Shown: in pieces, positions 1 through 7,606 of the stretch | How the letters are laid out: each line of letters opens with the position of its first letter | How positions within the stretch are numbered: the stretch's first letter is position 1 | NCBI RefSeq assembly: GCF_032335695.1 | Contig: NZ_JACTOJ010000002.1 | Span: forward strand, 248,001-312,000 | Reading direction: 5' to 3' | Origin: JACTOJ01 sp032335695 | Lineage (GTDB): Bacteria; Bacillota; Clostridia; Clostridiales; Clostridiaceae | DNA: 64,000 bases | Made by a program: the position numbers and the translations under genes | The notes under the pieces: generated by a model | Databases searched by the model: none | Told to the model about the DNA's origin: nothing | Seen by the model: the letters and a program-made list of their open reading frames with translations, nothing else

Positions 1-1
1 A

Positions 2-742
2 TTGAATTTTGTTTATTTATATGACGGAAGCTTTGATGGTTTTTTAACCTGTGTATATGAAAGTTATTATGGTGATAAAAAGCCTATAAAAATAACCTTA
101 AAAACTTCCTTTATCCCTAATTTAATCGAAACTGTTATAGATGTTGAAACCTGCATTGAAAAAGCTTCTAAGGTATTTAATGCTATAGAAACAAAGATTG
201 GCAGGGCTGCTTTAAAAAATATTTTCACAGTATATTTATCCGAGGCAGAAAACTTTGAAATGCTTCTTTTAAATTACATAAGACTTGGCTTTAGGCTTGG
301 CTTTGAAATACATAATCATCTGCATAATGATATAGTGCTTCAGGTTGTTAAACTTTGCAGAAAAGTTAATAATGAAGCTCATCTTATGTGCGGATTTGTA
401 AGATTTAAAGAGTTGCAAAACTCCATATATTATTCTGTTATAGAGCCTGATCATAATATTCTTACTCTCATTGCGCCTCATTTTTCTGAAAGATTAGCCA
501 ATGAAAAGTGGATTATTCATGATGTAAAAAGGGAATCAGCTGTACTATATGACACTAAGGAATGGATACTTACCCCTTTTTCAAAGGATGCTGCAAAAGA
601 ATTTTTTTCTGAGAGGGATGAATTCGAAGTGCTTTGGAGAACTTATTACAAGACCGTGGTCATAAAGGAAAGAACAAATCCTAGGCTTCAAAAGAGAATG
701 ATGCCGGCTAGATACTGGAAATATATAATCGAAACTTTGTAA
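2..742 (+). CDS. TIGR03915/DUF4130-family DNA metabolism protein
   Basis: The 246-residue protein opens with the FVYLYDGSFDGFLTCVYE segment typical of the TIGR03915 (DUF4130) family and contains the RLGFRLGFEIHNHLHND and MCGFVRFKELQNSIYYS segments of that family. Members are called putative DNA metabolism or repair proteins. By family knowledge they pair with a radical-SAM protein (TIGR03916), which would lie upstream, outside this window. The biochemical reaction is not established. The reading begins with TTG at the second base of the window, so the start cannot be checked against a ribosome site and a few N-terminal residues could be missing; the family normally begins about here. A strong hairpin follows the stop. 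The family call is firm, the function is not. Confidence 0.8.
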   Translation: MNFVYLYDGSFDGFLTCVYESYYGDKKPIKITLKTSFIPNLIETVIDVETCIEKASKVFNAIETKIGRAALKNIFTVYLSEAENFEMLLLNYIRLGFRLGFEIHNHLHNDIVLQVVKLCRKVNNEAHLMCGFVRFKELQNSIYYSVIEPDHNILTLIAPHFSERLANEKWIIHDVKRESAVLYDTKEWILTPFSKDAAKEFFSERDEFEVLWRTYYKTVVIKERTNPRLQKRMMPARYWKYIIETL

Positions 743-761
743 TTAGCCCCATATATGTAAC

Positions 762-800
762 TTAACTTATACATATGAAACATCATAATGTATAAGTTAA
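762..800. terminator. Bidirectional hairpin terminator between convergent genes
   Basis: A perfect 13-base inverted repeat pairs ttaacttatacat (762-774) with atgtataagttaa (788-800). It lies between the convergent stops at 742 and 810 and is followed by a T-rich stretch on the + strand. It could serve both genes. Confidence 0.6.
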
Positions 801-809
801 TTTTCATAT

Positions 810-1856
810 TTATTTCTCATTTATGATGCATTCCTGAAAACCCTTTAAAAAATCTTCCCTATCTTCCTTATATTCTAATTTTTTCTCAAACCTATCCAAA
901 AACGTATCTTCATCCCATTCTTTTCTTCTGGAATAATAGTCTTTAGATATACTATAAAAATCTTCTGGGAATGCTAGCAGAGCCTTTAAAATGGCTAACT
1001 CCCTTATATCTAAGGAATTAGCACTTCTATATGCATTTATAATATCCTTGGTTTTGTCCATGTCAAAAGCAAAATTCTTAATAGCTTTGGTTATAAAATT
1101 GCACAAATCATGAACCTTTATATCTACTACTGCATAATCAAAATCAATAAAATATGCTAAATTATCTTTTATTAATATATTGTGATGTGCTAAATCATGA
1201 TGACATATGGCTATCTTATCTTCTTCGCTGGAAATTTTAAAGTAAGGGGCTTCTTTTAATAGTTCTATGCTTTTTTCTACTTCATTTAAGTAGTAGCCTA
1301 GATTAGAGAGATACAATTTATCAAAATCATTTTTATATTCATGTAAGTTAGCTAAGTTTTTAAAAAATATTAATTCTTCATATTTACGTTTAAAATTATC
1401 TATGGTCTTACCAACCATATATCTTTCTGATATATGAGTTTTAAATCCTTCTGATGCTCTATGCATCTCTGCCATACCCTTTGCTGCAATGGCTACGTCA
1501 ATAGGATTGGTGAATTCACATTCCCTAGCTTCTACTAAATCCAGCACACAATATAGTTCTCCATTCCAAACTGTAAAAATTTCACCTTCTTTTGTCCTCG
1601 TAAAACTCATAACTCTGTCAAAGCTTTTCCTGATATATTCTACTGCATCGTATATAAATTCTAATTTATCTCTAGAATACTCAACTTTTTTCAATATCTT
1701 TTTTCCTTTATCACTGAATATAAGGAATACGTTTCTCAGCGGCACAACATCGTTCACTTTTAAATCAAATCTATTGAAAAGATCAATATATAAATCATAT
1801 CTGGACAAAAACTTTTTATCACTATACCTTATACTGTCAACTATTTTTGACACCAC
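810..1856 (-). CDS. CotS-family spore coat kinase-like protein
   Basis: This 348-residue protein has an aminoglycoside-phosphotransferase/CotS kinase fold. The catalytic loop ICHHDLAHHN carries H220, D221 and N226, and the metal-binding motif is IDFDY with D238 and D240. The C-terminal segment ALLAFPEDFYSIS, with a charged tail, is typical of the CotS group (TIGR02906). CotS proteins are spore-coat associated and are made late in the mother cell; their substrate is unknown. It is the last gene of a three-gene minus-strand cluster, starting six bases after the upstream gene ends, so it is probably translationally coupled. The start is one of two consecutive GTG codons (1856 or 1853) with only a modest GAAAGG ribosome site. 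Family confidence is high. Confidence 0.85.
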   Translation of the reverse strand: MVSKIVDSIRYSDKKFLSRYDLYIDLFNRFDLKVNDVVPLRNVFLIFSDKGKKILKKVEYSRDKLEFIYDAVEYIRKSFDRVMSFTRTKEGEIFTVWNGELYCVLDLVEARECEFTNPIDVAIAAKGMAEMHRASEGFKTHISERYMVGKTIDNFKRKYEELIFFKNLANLHEYKNDFDKLYLSNLGYYLNEVEKSIELLKEAPYFKISSEEDKIAICHHDLAHHNILIKDNLAYFIDFDYAVVDIKVHDLCNFITKAIKNFAFDMDKTKDIINAYRSANSLDIRELAILKALLAFPEDFYSISKDYYSRRKEWDEDTFLDRFEKKLEYKEDREDFLKGFQECIINEK

Positions 1857-1862
1857 CTTTCT

Positions 1863-2621
1863 TTAAATAACGCTGATGCCATCTTTTTCTAAAGCTCTGT
1901 ATATCTGAGCTTCATAATTTCTACCCTCCAGATTATTTTTATCCCTTCTGTACCTTTCAAAGCACCTCATAGTTTCTGAAGGAAATGATATCATCGCTAA
2001 TATAAATTTCTCACTTTTACTATTTAGCTGTTCTAAATCGCAAAAATATCTAACAGATTCTTTTATATCGATATCATAGCCCCTTTTCTCAAGCTTTGAT
2101 AAAAGATAAATTCCGTCAAATTCAACCATATTGAAGCAGCTTCTCTTTAGAGTTCTAACCCAAAGAGTATCTGTTTTAGTTAAATTATCGAACCAAGTAT
2201 TTCCTAAGCATATCTCTATTCTTCTCATACTTCTGTCTATGATTTCGTAATAGGAGTTTTCATATATGGATTTAATACACTCTTCACCTTTGTCTAGGAT
2301 TTTTTGGTAACTGCTAAGCAAAACTTTCTCAAAATTATTATTAGCTCCATTCTGAGATATTTTTTTTATATCCTTTTTCAGTTTCTTAATATATACCTTG
2401 TATTGTTCAACTTTTTTGCCTGTACAATTTTCCAATTTAAATGCAAAATATTCATCATACCCCATAGTTGCCTTATGAAATTCATTAATCACTCTAAGCT
2501 GGCTACATATGTCTTCAGCCGTATATACTTTTTCTTTATTTACCTCTTCATTCGTTTTAAGTACCATTATATTTAAGCTTCTTAAATATTCTTCATAATC
2601 CTTAAGAGGCATAATTTTCAA
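1863..2621 (-). CDS. Degenerate CotS-like pseudokinase between two CotS genes
   Basis: The 252-residue product is not an obvious family member, but it aligns by eye with its neighbour at 810-1856. AEDICSQLRVINEFHKATMGY (35-55) matches the kinase segment VAIAAKGMAEMHRASEGF, and FILAMISFPSETMRCFE near the C terminus matches ILKALLAFPEDFYSIS. The catalytic loop is altered: residues 138-146 read CLGNTWFDN where the intact kinases have CHHDxAHHN, so the catalytic Asp is Asn, though the later Asn is kept. The metal-binding DFD is EFD. The N-terminal lobe of roughly 80 residues, including the ATP lysine, is absent. The frame is open and has a good AAGGTGAT ribosome site before a TTG start, so it is expressed rather than decaying. 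I infer a structural or partner role in the spore coat. Confidence 0.65.
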   Translation of the reverse strand: MKIMPLKDYEEYLRSLNIMVLKTNEEVNKEKVYTAEDICSQLRVINEFHKATMGYDEYFAFKLENCTGKKVEQYKVYIKKLKKDIKKISQNGANNNFEKVLLSSYQKILDKGEECIKSIYENSYYEIIDRSMRRIEICLGNTWFDNLTKTDTLWVRTLKRSCFNMVEFDGIYLLSKLEKRGYDIDIKESVRYFCDLEQLNSKSEKFILAMISFPSETMRCFERYRRDKNNLEGRNYEAQIYRALEKDGISVI

Positions 2622-2637
2622 TTAAAAATCACCTTCT

Positions 2638-3645
2638 CTACTTATATTTGAAGTGCATAAATTCTTCAATAAATTCTTGTTTATCATCACTGTCTTCTAC
2701 TATTCTCAGTAACTTTTTTTCAAAAAAGTCTTCTTCCCACGGCTGTTTTTCCCAATAGTATTGTATGCCTACCTGCCAAAAATCCTGAGGGAATTCCATA
2801 AAAGACGCCATTATGGGTATCTCTTCTTCTGAAATTTCATGTACAAGTGAGTAAGCATCCAATATAAATTTAGCACCATCAATATCCCATTTTCCATTCT
2901 TCATTCTTCTTAGAAGCAAACTGGATAGATCATGAAGGTGAGAATCTAATATAACATAATCAAAATCAATTACATTTGCCTTACCTTCTATATCAATAAG
3001 TACATTATGATGAGCAAAATCATGGTGGCAAAAGCCTCTAAGATTAACTTCCTGCATCATTTTATTGTAGTATTGGCTATTTTCAATATGCTTTATGGCG
3101 CATTCCGCCCTAAACATTTCATTCTCTGCATTTTCCAAGTAAAGCTTGTCAAAATCTGTAAGCTCACTCTTTCTTTCTATTCTCCACTTAAAATCCAGTA
3201 TTTCTTTTCTCCTCACATTAAAGGTTTCAGCCCACTTGAACCACCCTATTCTAGGCTTCATTTCCCTTTCTAACTGAAATCCTCTGCTTTTTACATGCAG
3301 CTCTGCTAAAATCTTCGCACTTCTTTCTATATCCACTGGATTATCGTAATTGCTCTCCCTTGCATTAATCCATGGAGTAAGGTATGCATAATAGTTTTCT
3401 AAACTTATATACTGCTGTCCATCCAAAGTTTCTATAATTGAAGGCACATTATTAAACCCATTTAAAATAAGATGATTTATAGCCTGCAATATAAACAAGA
3501 AATGTCCAAGTTCATATTTAATAACCTTCAGACAGTATTTATGTTCTTTATCACATATCTTATACACGTTCTTAATTTTTTTTATGGAATCTATGTGGAT
3601 ATCATACCTTTTTTCAACCTGGTATTTTAAAAAAGCTGTATCCAA
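2638..3645 (-). CDS. CotS-family spore coat kinase-like protein
   Basis: This 335-residue protein has the full CotS/aminoglycoside-phosphotransferase pattern: a possible ATP lysine in YCLKVIK (about residue 40), the catalytic loop FCHHDFAHHN (H208, D209, N214), and VIDFDY with D227 and D229. The end has the family segment ASFMEFPQDFWQVG. It is the first gene of the coat cluster. Initiation is at TTG (3645), eight bases after GGAGG; the nearby ATG is out of frame. The gene is divergent from a family 4 glycosyltransferase, a pairing like Bacillus cotS-cotSA. A sigma-K-like sequence lies upstream at 3677-3685. The expected role is in spore-coat assembly; the phosphorylated substrate, if any, is unknown. 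Confidence 0.85.
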   Translation of the reverse strand: MDTAFLKYQVEKRYDIHIDSIKKIKNVYKICDKEHKYCLKVIKYELGHFLFILQAINHLILNGFNNVPSIIETLDGQQYISLENYYAYLTPWINARESNYDNPVDIERSAKILAELHVKSRGFQLEREMKPRIGWFKWAETFNVRRKEILDFKWRIERKSELTDFDKLYLENAENEMFRAECAIKHIENSQYYNKMMQEVNLRGFCHHDFAHHNVLIDIEGKANVIDFDYVILDSHLHDLSSLLLRRMKNGKWDIDGAKFILDAYSLVHEISEEEIPIMASFMEFPQDFWQVGIQYYWEKQPWEEDFFEKKLLRIVEDSDDKQEFIEEFMHFKYK

Positions 3646-3676
3646 AAGTCATACCTCCAAACTTTTATTCCTTTTT

Positions 3677-3703
3677 TATTATATGAATGAACTTTATCTT
3701 GTG
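3677..3703 (-). promoter_or_regulatory. Possible sigma-K-type promoter for the CotS cluster
   Basis: Read on the minus strand, CATATAATA (3685-3677) matches the mother-cell sigma-K -10 consensus CATAnnnTA, and an AC dinucleotide lies about 15 bases upstream. That spacing is slightly short of the usual 16-17 bases. The position, about 30 bases before the ribosome site of the first CotS gene, and the late-sporulation role of CotS support it. Tentative. Confidence 0.35.
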
Positions 3704-3811
3704 AACCTAATAAATATAAATATAATTTTTTATTATATAGCACATTTTGTGTTCATTAATAATATGTATATTAGCATGAGGTATCAGCATTATAAGGAGA
3801 GAGAGGGTTAT

Positions 3812-4939
3812 ATGAGAATTGCTATAGATGCAAGAGGTATCAATTGGTATAGAGGTACTGGAATTGGAACCTATACTCAAAACCTGTTAAGTAATATGCT
3901 TAAATTATCTTACGATAATTATTTTCACATATATTGGTCCGGTGACAGCTATGATCCATTTTTTTCAGAGAATTCGAAAATAATAATGACCTCTAAAAGA
4001 CATCACCGTTTTTTTCAGCAAAGTTATATTCCAAATAATTTATTAAAAGAAAATATAGATCTTTATCACGTGCCCCAAAACGGTATAGGGCTCTCAGACA
4101 GCATTAATTGTAAAAAAGTAATAACTGTACATGATCTTATCCCTTATATAATGCCTGAAACCGTTGGTAAAGGTTATCTTATGCAGTTTCTCAAAGAGGT
4201 TCCGCAGGTAATACAAAACTGTGATGCCATTATTACTGTATCAGAATGGTCAAAAAAGGATATTCTTAAATTTTTCCCTATAAATCCGGATAAAATATTT
4301 GTTACTCCTCTTGCCACAGATATGAAATATAAGAGCATGGATAAGAACTGGTGTAAATATATATTAGAAACTAAATTTAATATAACAACTCCCTACATTC
4401 TATATGTAGGAGGTTTTTCTCCAAGGAAAAATGTAAAATCACTGATAATGGCTTTTTCTAAAATTTATAATAATTTAGATAAAGAGCACTCTTTAGTAAT
4501 AATAGGTTCCCTTAGAGATGAAGGTATTGTCTTAAAGGAACTAACGGAAAGCCTTGGTATTAGCTCTAAGGTAATTTTTACGGAGTTTGTAGAGGAAGAT
4601 TATCTCCCTGTTCTTTACAATGCCGCTGAGGTTTTTGTATATCCTTCCCTGTATGAAGGATTTGGACTTCCTCTTTTAGAAGCTATGAGCTGCGGAGCTC
4701 CAGTTATTACATCCGATATTTCTTCCATCCCAGAAGTGGTTAATGATGCTGGAATTCTTATAAATCCATATGATAATTCTAATCTCATAGATGCACTGGG
4801 AAATGTATTATCCAATGAAACTCTAAGAAATGAGATGAGTGAGAAAGGATTAAAAAGAGCTTCTCAGTATTCCTGGAAGCTCACTGCTGATAAAACTCTT
4901 GAGAGCTACTCAAAAATTTTACAGGGTGATATCAATTAA
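3812..4939 (+). CDS. Glycosyltransferase family 4 (CotSA-like)
   Basis: The 375-residue protein is a GT-B retaining glycosyltransferase. The N-terminal Rossmann part begins MRIAIDARGINWYRGTGIG, and the C-terminal donor site contains YPSLYEGFGLPLLEAMSCG with the E-x7-E motif, followed by PVITSDISSIPEV. It has no signal peptide or membrane helix, so it acts in the cytoplasm. The ATG at 3812 was chosen because AAGGAGAGAG lies just before it; the longer open frame upstream overlaps the divergent CotS gene and has no ribosome site. It is divergent from the CotS cluster, matching the cotSA-cotS association in Bacillus, so I infer a role in spore-surface glycosylation. Donor and acceptor are unknown. 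Confidence 0.85.
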   Translation: MRIAIDARGINWYRGTGIGTYTQNLLSNMLKLSYDNYFHIYWSGDSYDPFFSENSKIIMTSKRHHRFFQQSYIPNNLLKENIDLYHVPQNGIGLSDSINCKKVITVHDLIPYIMPETVGKGYLMQFLKEVPQVIQNCDAIITVSEWSKKDILKFFPINPDKIFVTPLATDMKYKSMDKNWCKYILETKFNITTPYILYVGGFSPRKNVKSLIMAFSKIYNNLDKEHSLVIIGSLRDEGIVLKELTESLGISSKVIFTEFVEEDYLPVLYNAAEVFVYPSLYEGFGLPLLEAMSCGAPVITSDISSIPEVVNDAGILINPYDNSNLIDALGNVLSNETLRNEMSEKGLKRASQYSWKLTADKTLESYSKILQGDIN

Positions 4940-4950
4940 CATCACCCTGT
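4921..4950. terminator. Shared terminator containing both stop codons
   Basis: A perfect 10-base stem pairs acagggtgat (4921-4930) with atcaccctgt (4941-4950). The TAA of the glycosyltransferase (4937-4939) and the TGA of the opposing binding-protein gene (4934-4932) both lie in the ten-base loop. Each strand continues into an A/T-rich stretch, so one hairpin can terminate both genes. Confidence 0.65.
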
Positions 4951-6236
4951 TCATTAATTTTCTTATTTAAATCCTGAAGACTTGATTCCATATCTGCATT
5001 CTGATAAATAATTTTACTTTTTGCATCAAAAAGCATGGAACTGAAATATTCATAATCACCAAAGTACTTTATAGAGGTTTGTTCAGATGCCTCCTGCATC
5101 AAAAATCTCCACAGCTTTTTTTGTCCAAAATTATTGCTGGAAGAATTAAATGCCGGAAGATATCTGAAGTCATTTACTGAAGAAAGGTTGCCGGTTGTAG
5201 ATAAAGCATTAATATTCACAGTGCTGTCGCTTACTATAAATTTTGCAAATTCTAAAGCCGCTGAATTTTCCGTATCACCCTGACTTAACATAAATGAACT
5301 CTCATCGCCCTCTACGCTATTTTTCCCGCCTGCTTCTAAGGCTGGAAGCCTTTCTATATCCCAACTGAAACTAGCATCATCAAATATAGTCTTAAGTAGT
5401 CTGCTATCTGCCAGCATACTCAAAGCTTTTCCCTGCTTTAAATCCTCTAATTCATTTTTTGAATCACTCTCATCATATATAAGATTACTAGCTTTAAGAC
5501 TTTTAATTATGCTAATTGCTTTTGCGCTATCGCTAATATCCACACCAGTATCGCTATCTACAAGCCCTTGAGAAGACTCCCTTAATATATATTTAAGCAA
5601 ATTGTCGCTATTTTCTTTACTTAACGCTATCATTTTTAAAGATGGATTTTTTCTTGATATATCCTCTCCAGCTGCTTTAAAATCTTCCCAGGTTTTAAAA
5701 TCAAAAGGATCCATGTTATATTGATCACATAATTTTTTATTGTAAAGCATGACTATAGGATTTACTGTCCATGGAATGGCATATATTTTACTATCAAAGG
5801 TTAGTTCATCTAACCTCCAGCTAAAAATAGAACTTTTTAGGCTGCTGATAATATTTTTTAAATCTTTAAACTTGTCTGGGTATTTATTAATAAAATATGA
5901 AACATTTTCTGTTTTAGTTTCAATAATATCTGGTATATCTTTACCGGAATTTAAATTTTTTTCGTAATTGTTTTTTATTTCTTCTTCAGTTAAAGGAATT
6001 AAGTTTATATTCACTTCTGGATACTTTTTTTTGAAGCTTTCTGCGGCATTTTTTATAATATCCTCAGAGGTTTGGTAACACCAAATTGTCACATCACCTT
6101 TTAATTGAACTGCAGGTTTAGTAGTATTAATGATATTGGAAGTTTTAGTAGTGCTATAACCGCAGCTAACTAATATAGCTACCAAAAGTACTGCTATAAC
6201 CAAAATATGTACAGTCTTTCTTTTATATTTAAACAT
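4932..6236 (-). CDS. Orphan extracellular solute-binding lipoprotein (family 1)
   Basis: The 434-residue protein starts with a lysine-rich N terminus, a hydrophobic stretch and a lipobox (ILVSC, lipidated Cys25), so it is anchored outside the membrane. The pattern GDVTIWCYQTSEDIIKNAAESFKKKYP, then NPIVMLYNKKLCDQYN and WEDFKAAGEDI, is that of family 1 sugar-binding proteins of ABC importers. No permease or ATPase gene adjoins it; its neighbours are a convergent glycosyltransferase and galK. It may deliver sugar to a transporter encoded elsewhere, or have become a sensor. Only a weak GTGAGA ribosome site precedes the ATG. Substrate not predictable. Confidence 0.8.
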   Translation of the reverse strand: MFKYKRKTVHILVIAVLLVAILVSCGYSTTKTSNIINTTKPAVQLKGDVTIWCYQTSEDIIKNAAESFKKKYPEVNINLIPLTEEEIKNNYEKNLNSGKDIPDIIETKTENVSYFINKYPDKFKDLKNIISSLKSSIFSWRLDELTFDSKIYAIPWTVNPIVMLYNKKLCDQYNMDPFDFKTWEDFKAAGEDISRKNPSLKMIALSKENSDNLLKYILRESSQGLVDSDTGVDISDSAKAISIIKSLKASNLIYDESDSKNELEDLKQGKALSMLADSRLLKTIFDDASFSWDIERLPALEAGGKNSVEGDESSFMLSQGDTENSAALEFAKFIVSDSTVNINALSTTGNLSSVNDFRYLPAFNSSSNNFGQKKLWRFLMQEASEQTSIKYFGDYEYFSSMLFDAKSKIIYQNADMESSLQDLNKKINEQGDVN

Positions 6237-6370
6237 ATTCTCACATCCGATATATAATATAATTAAGTCATCCTAAGTTATTGTCGGCTTTTAATATTAT
6301 ACAATAAATATCATCTATATACCACCTATATTATTTTTCCAATGCGAGTAATCTTATATGCTCAAATATA

Positions 6371-6408
6371 AAAGGGCAGAAAAGTATGCGATACTTCCTC
6401 TGCCCTTT
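6371..6408 (-). terminator. Terminator after galK
   Basis: aaagggcaga (6371-6380) pairs with tctgcccttt (6399-6408), with an inner six-base stem aagtat/atactt. On the minus strand it follows the galK stop and runs into a T-rich stretch. Confidence 0.7.
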
Positions 6409-6422
6409 CTATATTTATAACT

Positions 6423-7580
6423 CTAGATTTCTACAGAACCATTACCTATTCCACTCATATAGAAGGAAGGCCTATAGCCTATTTTGGATTTATAATTTTC
6501 TCCTACAGAACTCTTAAATTCTTCAGTCTTGTTTTTCTTCACAACAGCTATAGCACATCCGCCAAAACCAGCTCCAGTCATTCTCGCACCTATGCAGCCT
6601 TCTGCCTTTAATGCTTCCTCTACGATGGTATCTAATTCCTTGCCTGTAACCTCATAAAGATCTCTTAGGGAATTATGAGAAGCTGTAAGAAGCTTTCCAA
6701 ACTCCTCTAATTTACCTTCATTAAGGCATTTAAAGGCTTCCTTTACTCTTTCATTCTCATAAATTGCATGAGCTGCTCGATTTCTTACATTTTCTTTGTC
6801 TAAAACCCCTGCTATCTCTTCAAATTCTTTTGATGAAAGATTGCAAAGCTCCTTCACTGGTTTTACCTCATTAAGCTTGGCTAAAGCTTCATCGCATTCG
6901 GCTCTTCTCTCATTGTATTTTGATTCATTCAAGGCTCTTCTCTTGTTGGTATTCATTATAACTAAACAATAATCCTTTAAATCTACATTAGCATATTCAT
7001 AATCTAAGGTGTCACAATTTAATAGAATAGCTTTCCCCTTCTTGCCCATTCCTACTGCAAATTGATCCATTATTCCGCAGTTTACTCCTACAAAAACATT
7101 TTCAGCCTTTTGTCCTATTTTAACCAAATCAACTTGCTCAATCTTTCCAGCATTAAATAAATTATTTACTATAACTCCTATTAAAAGTTCAAGGGATGCT
7201 GATGAGGATAAGCCTGCTCCATTAGGTATGTTTCCGCTTATTACAATATCCATACCTCCCACCTTATAGCCCATCTCCTTCATTATTTTTATCACGCCCT
7301 TAGGATAATTTGCCCAATCATCCTCTTCTTTAAAAACAATGTTTTCTACATCTACAGAAACCTGCAAATCAAAATTAGTGCTTGCTAAATTTACTTTGTT
7401 ATCTTCTCTTTTTCTTACACACGCATAGGTACCAAACTCTAAAGCACAGGGGAATACATAGCCTCCATTATAATCTATGTGCTCTCCAATAAGATTAACT
7501 CTTCCAGGGGAATGAAAACTTCTAACCTGCCCCTCTCCATATAGCTCTACAAATTTTTCTTTTAATTCTTTTAGTTCCAT
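6423..7580 (-). CDS. galK: Galactokinase
   Basis: Galactokinase phosphorylates alpha-D-galactose to galactose 1-phosphate with ATP, the first committed Leloir step, in the cytoplasm. The 385-residue length is normal. The GalK signature SPGRVNLIGEHIDYNGGYV lies near residues 25-43, the GHMP ATP motif GAGLSSSASLE near 123-133, and the C-terminal motif MTGAGFGGCAI near 336-346. It starts at ATG after GGAGG. It is downstream of galT with a 26-base gap, so the two are one operon, and a hairpin terminator follows. Control by the LacI-type regulator upstream is likely. Confidence 0.97.
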   Translation of the reverse strand: MELKELKEKFVELYGEGQVRSFHSPGRVNLIGEHIDYNGGYVFPCALEFGTYACVRKREDNKVNLASTNFDLQVSVDVENIVFKEEDDWANYPKGVIKIMKEMGYKVGGMDIVISGNIPNGAGLSSSASLELLIGVIVNNLFNAGKIEQVDLVKIGQKAENVFVGVNCGIMDQFAVGMGKKGKAILLNCDTLDYEYANVDLKDYCLVIMNTNKRRALNESKYNERRAECDEALAKLNEVKPVKELCNLSSKEFEEIAGVLDKENVRNRAAHAIYENERVKEAFKCLNEGKLEEFGKLLTASHNSLRDLYEVTGKELDTIVEEALKAEGCIGARMTGAGFGGCAIAVVKKNKTEEFKSSVGENYKSKIGYRPSFYMSGIGNGSVEI

Positions 7581-7606
7581 AATTAATTCCTCCTATATCA
7601 TTAACT

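Noticed and set aside
3774..3782. Sigma-K-like sequence CATGAGGTA for the glycosyltransferase
   Set aside because: It deviates from the -10 consensus in one key base and has no suitable -35, so it was not called.
3584..3811. N-terminal extension of the glycosyltransferase frame upstream of 3812
   Set aside because: It overlaps the divergent CotS gene, lacks a ribosome site, and the protein family begins at the ATG at 3812 with AAGGAGAGAG before it.
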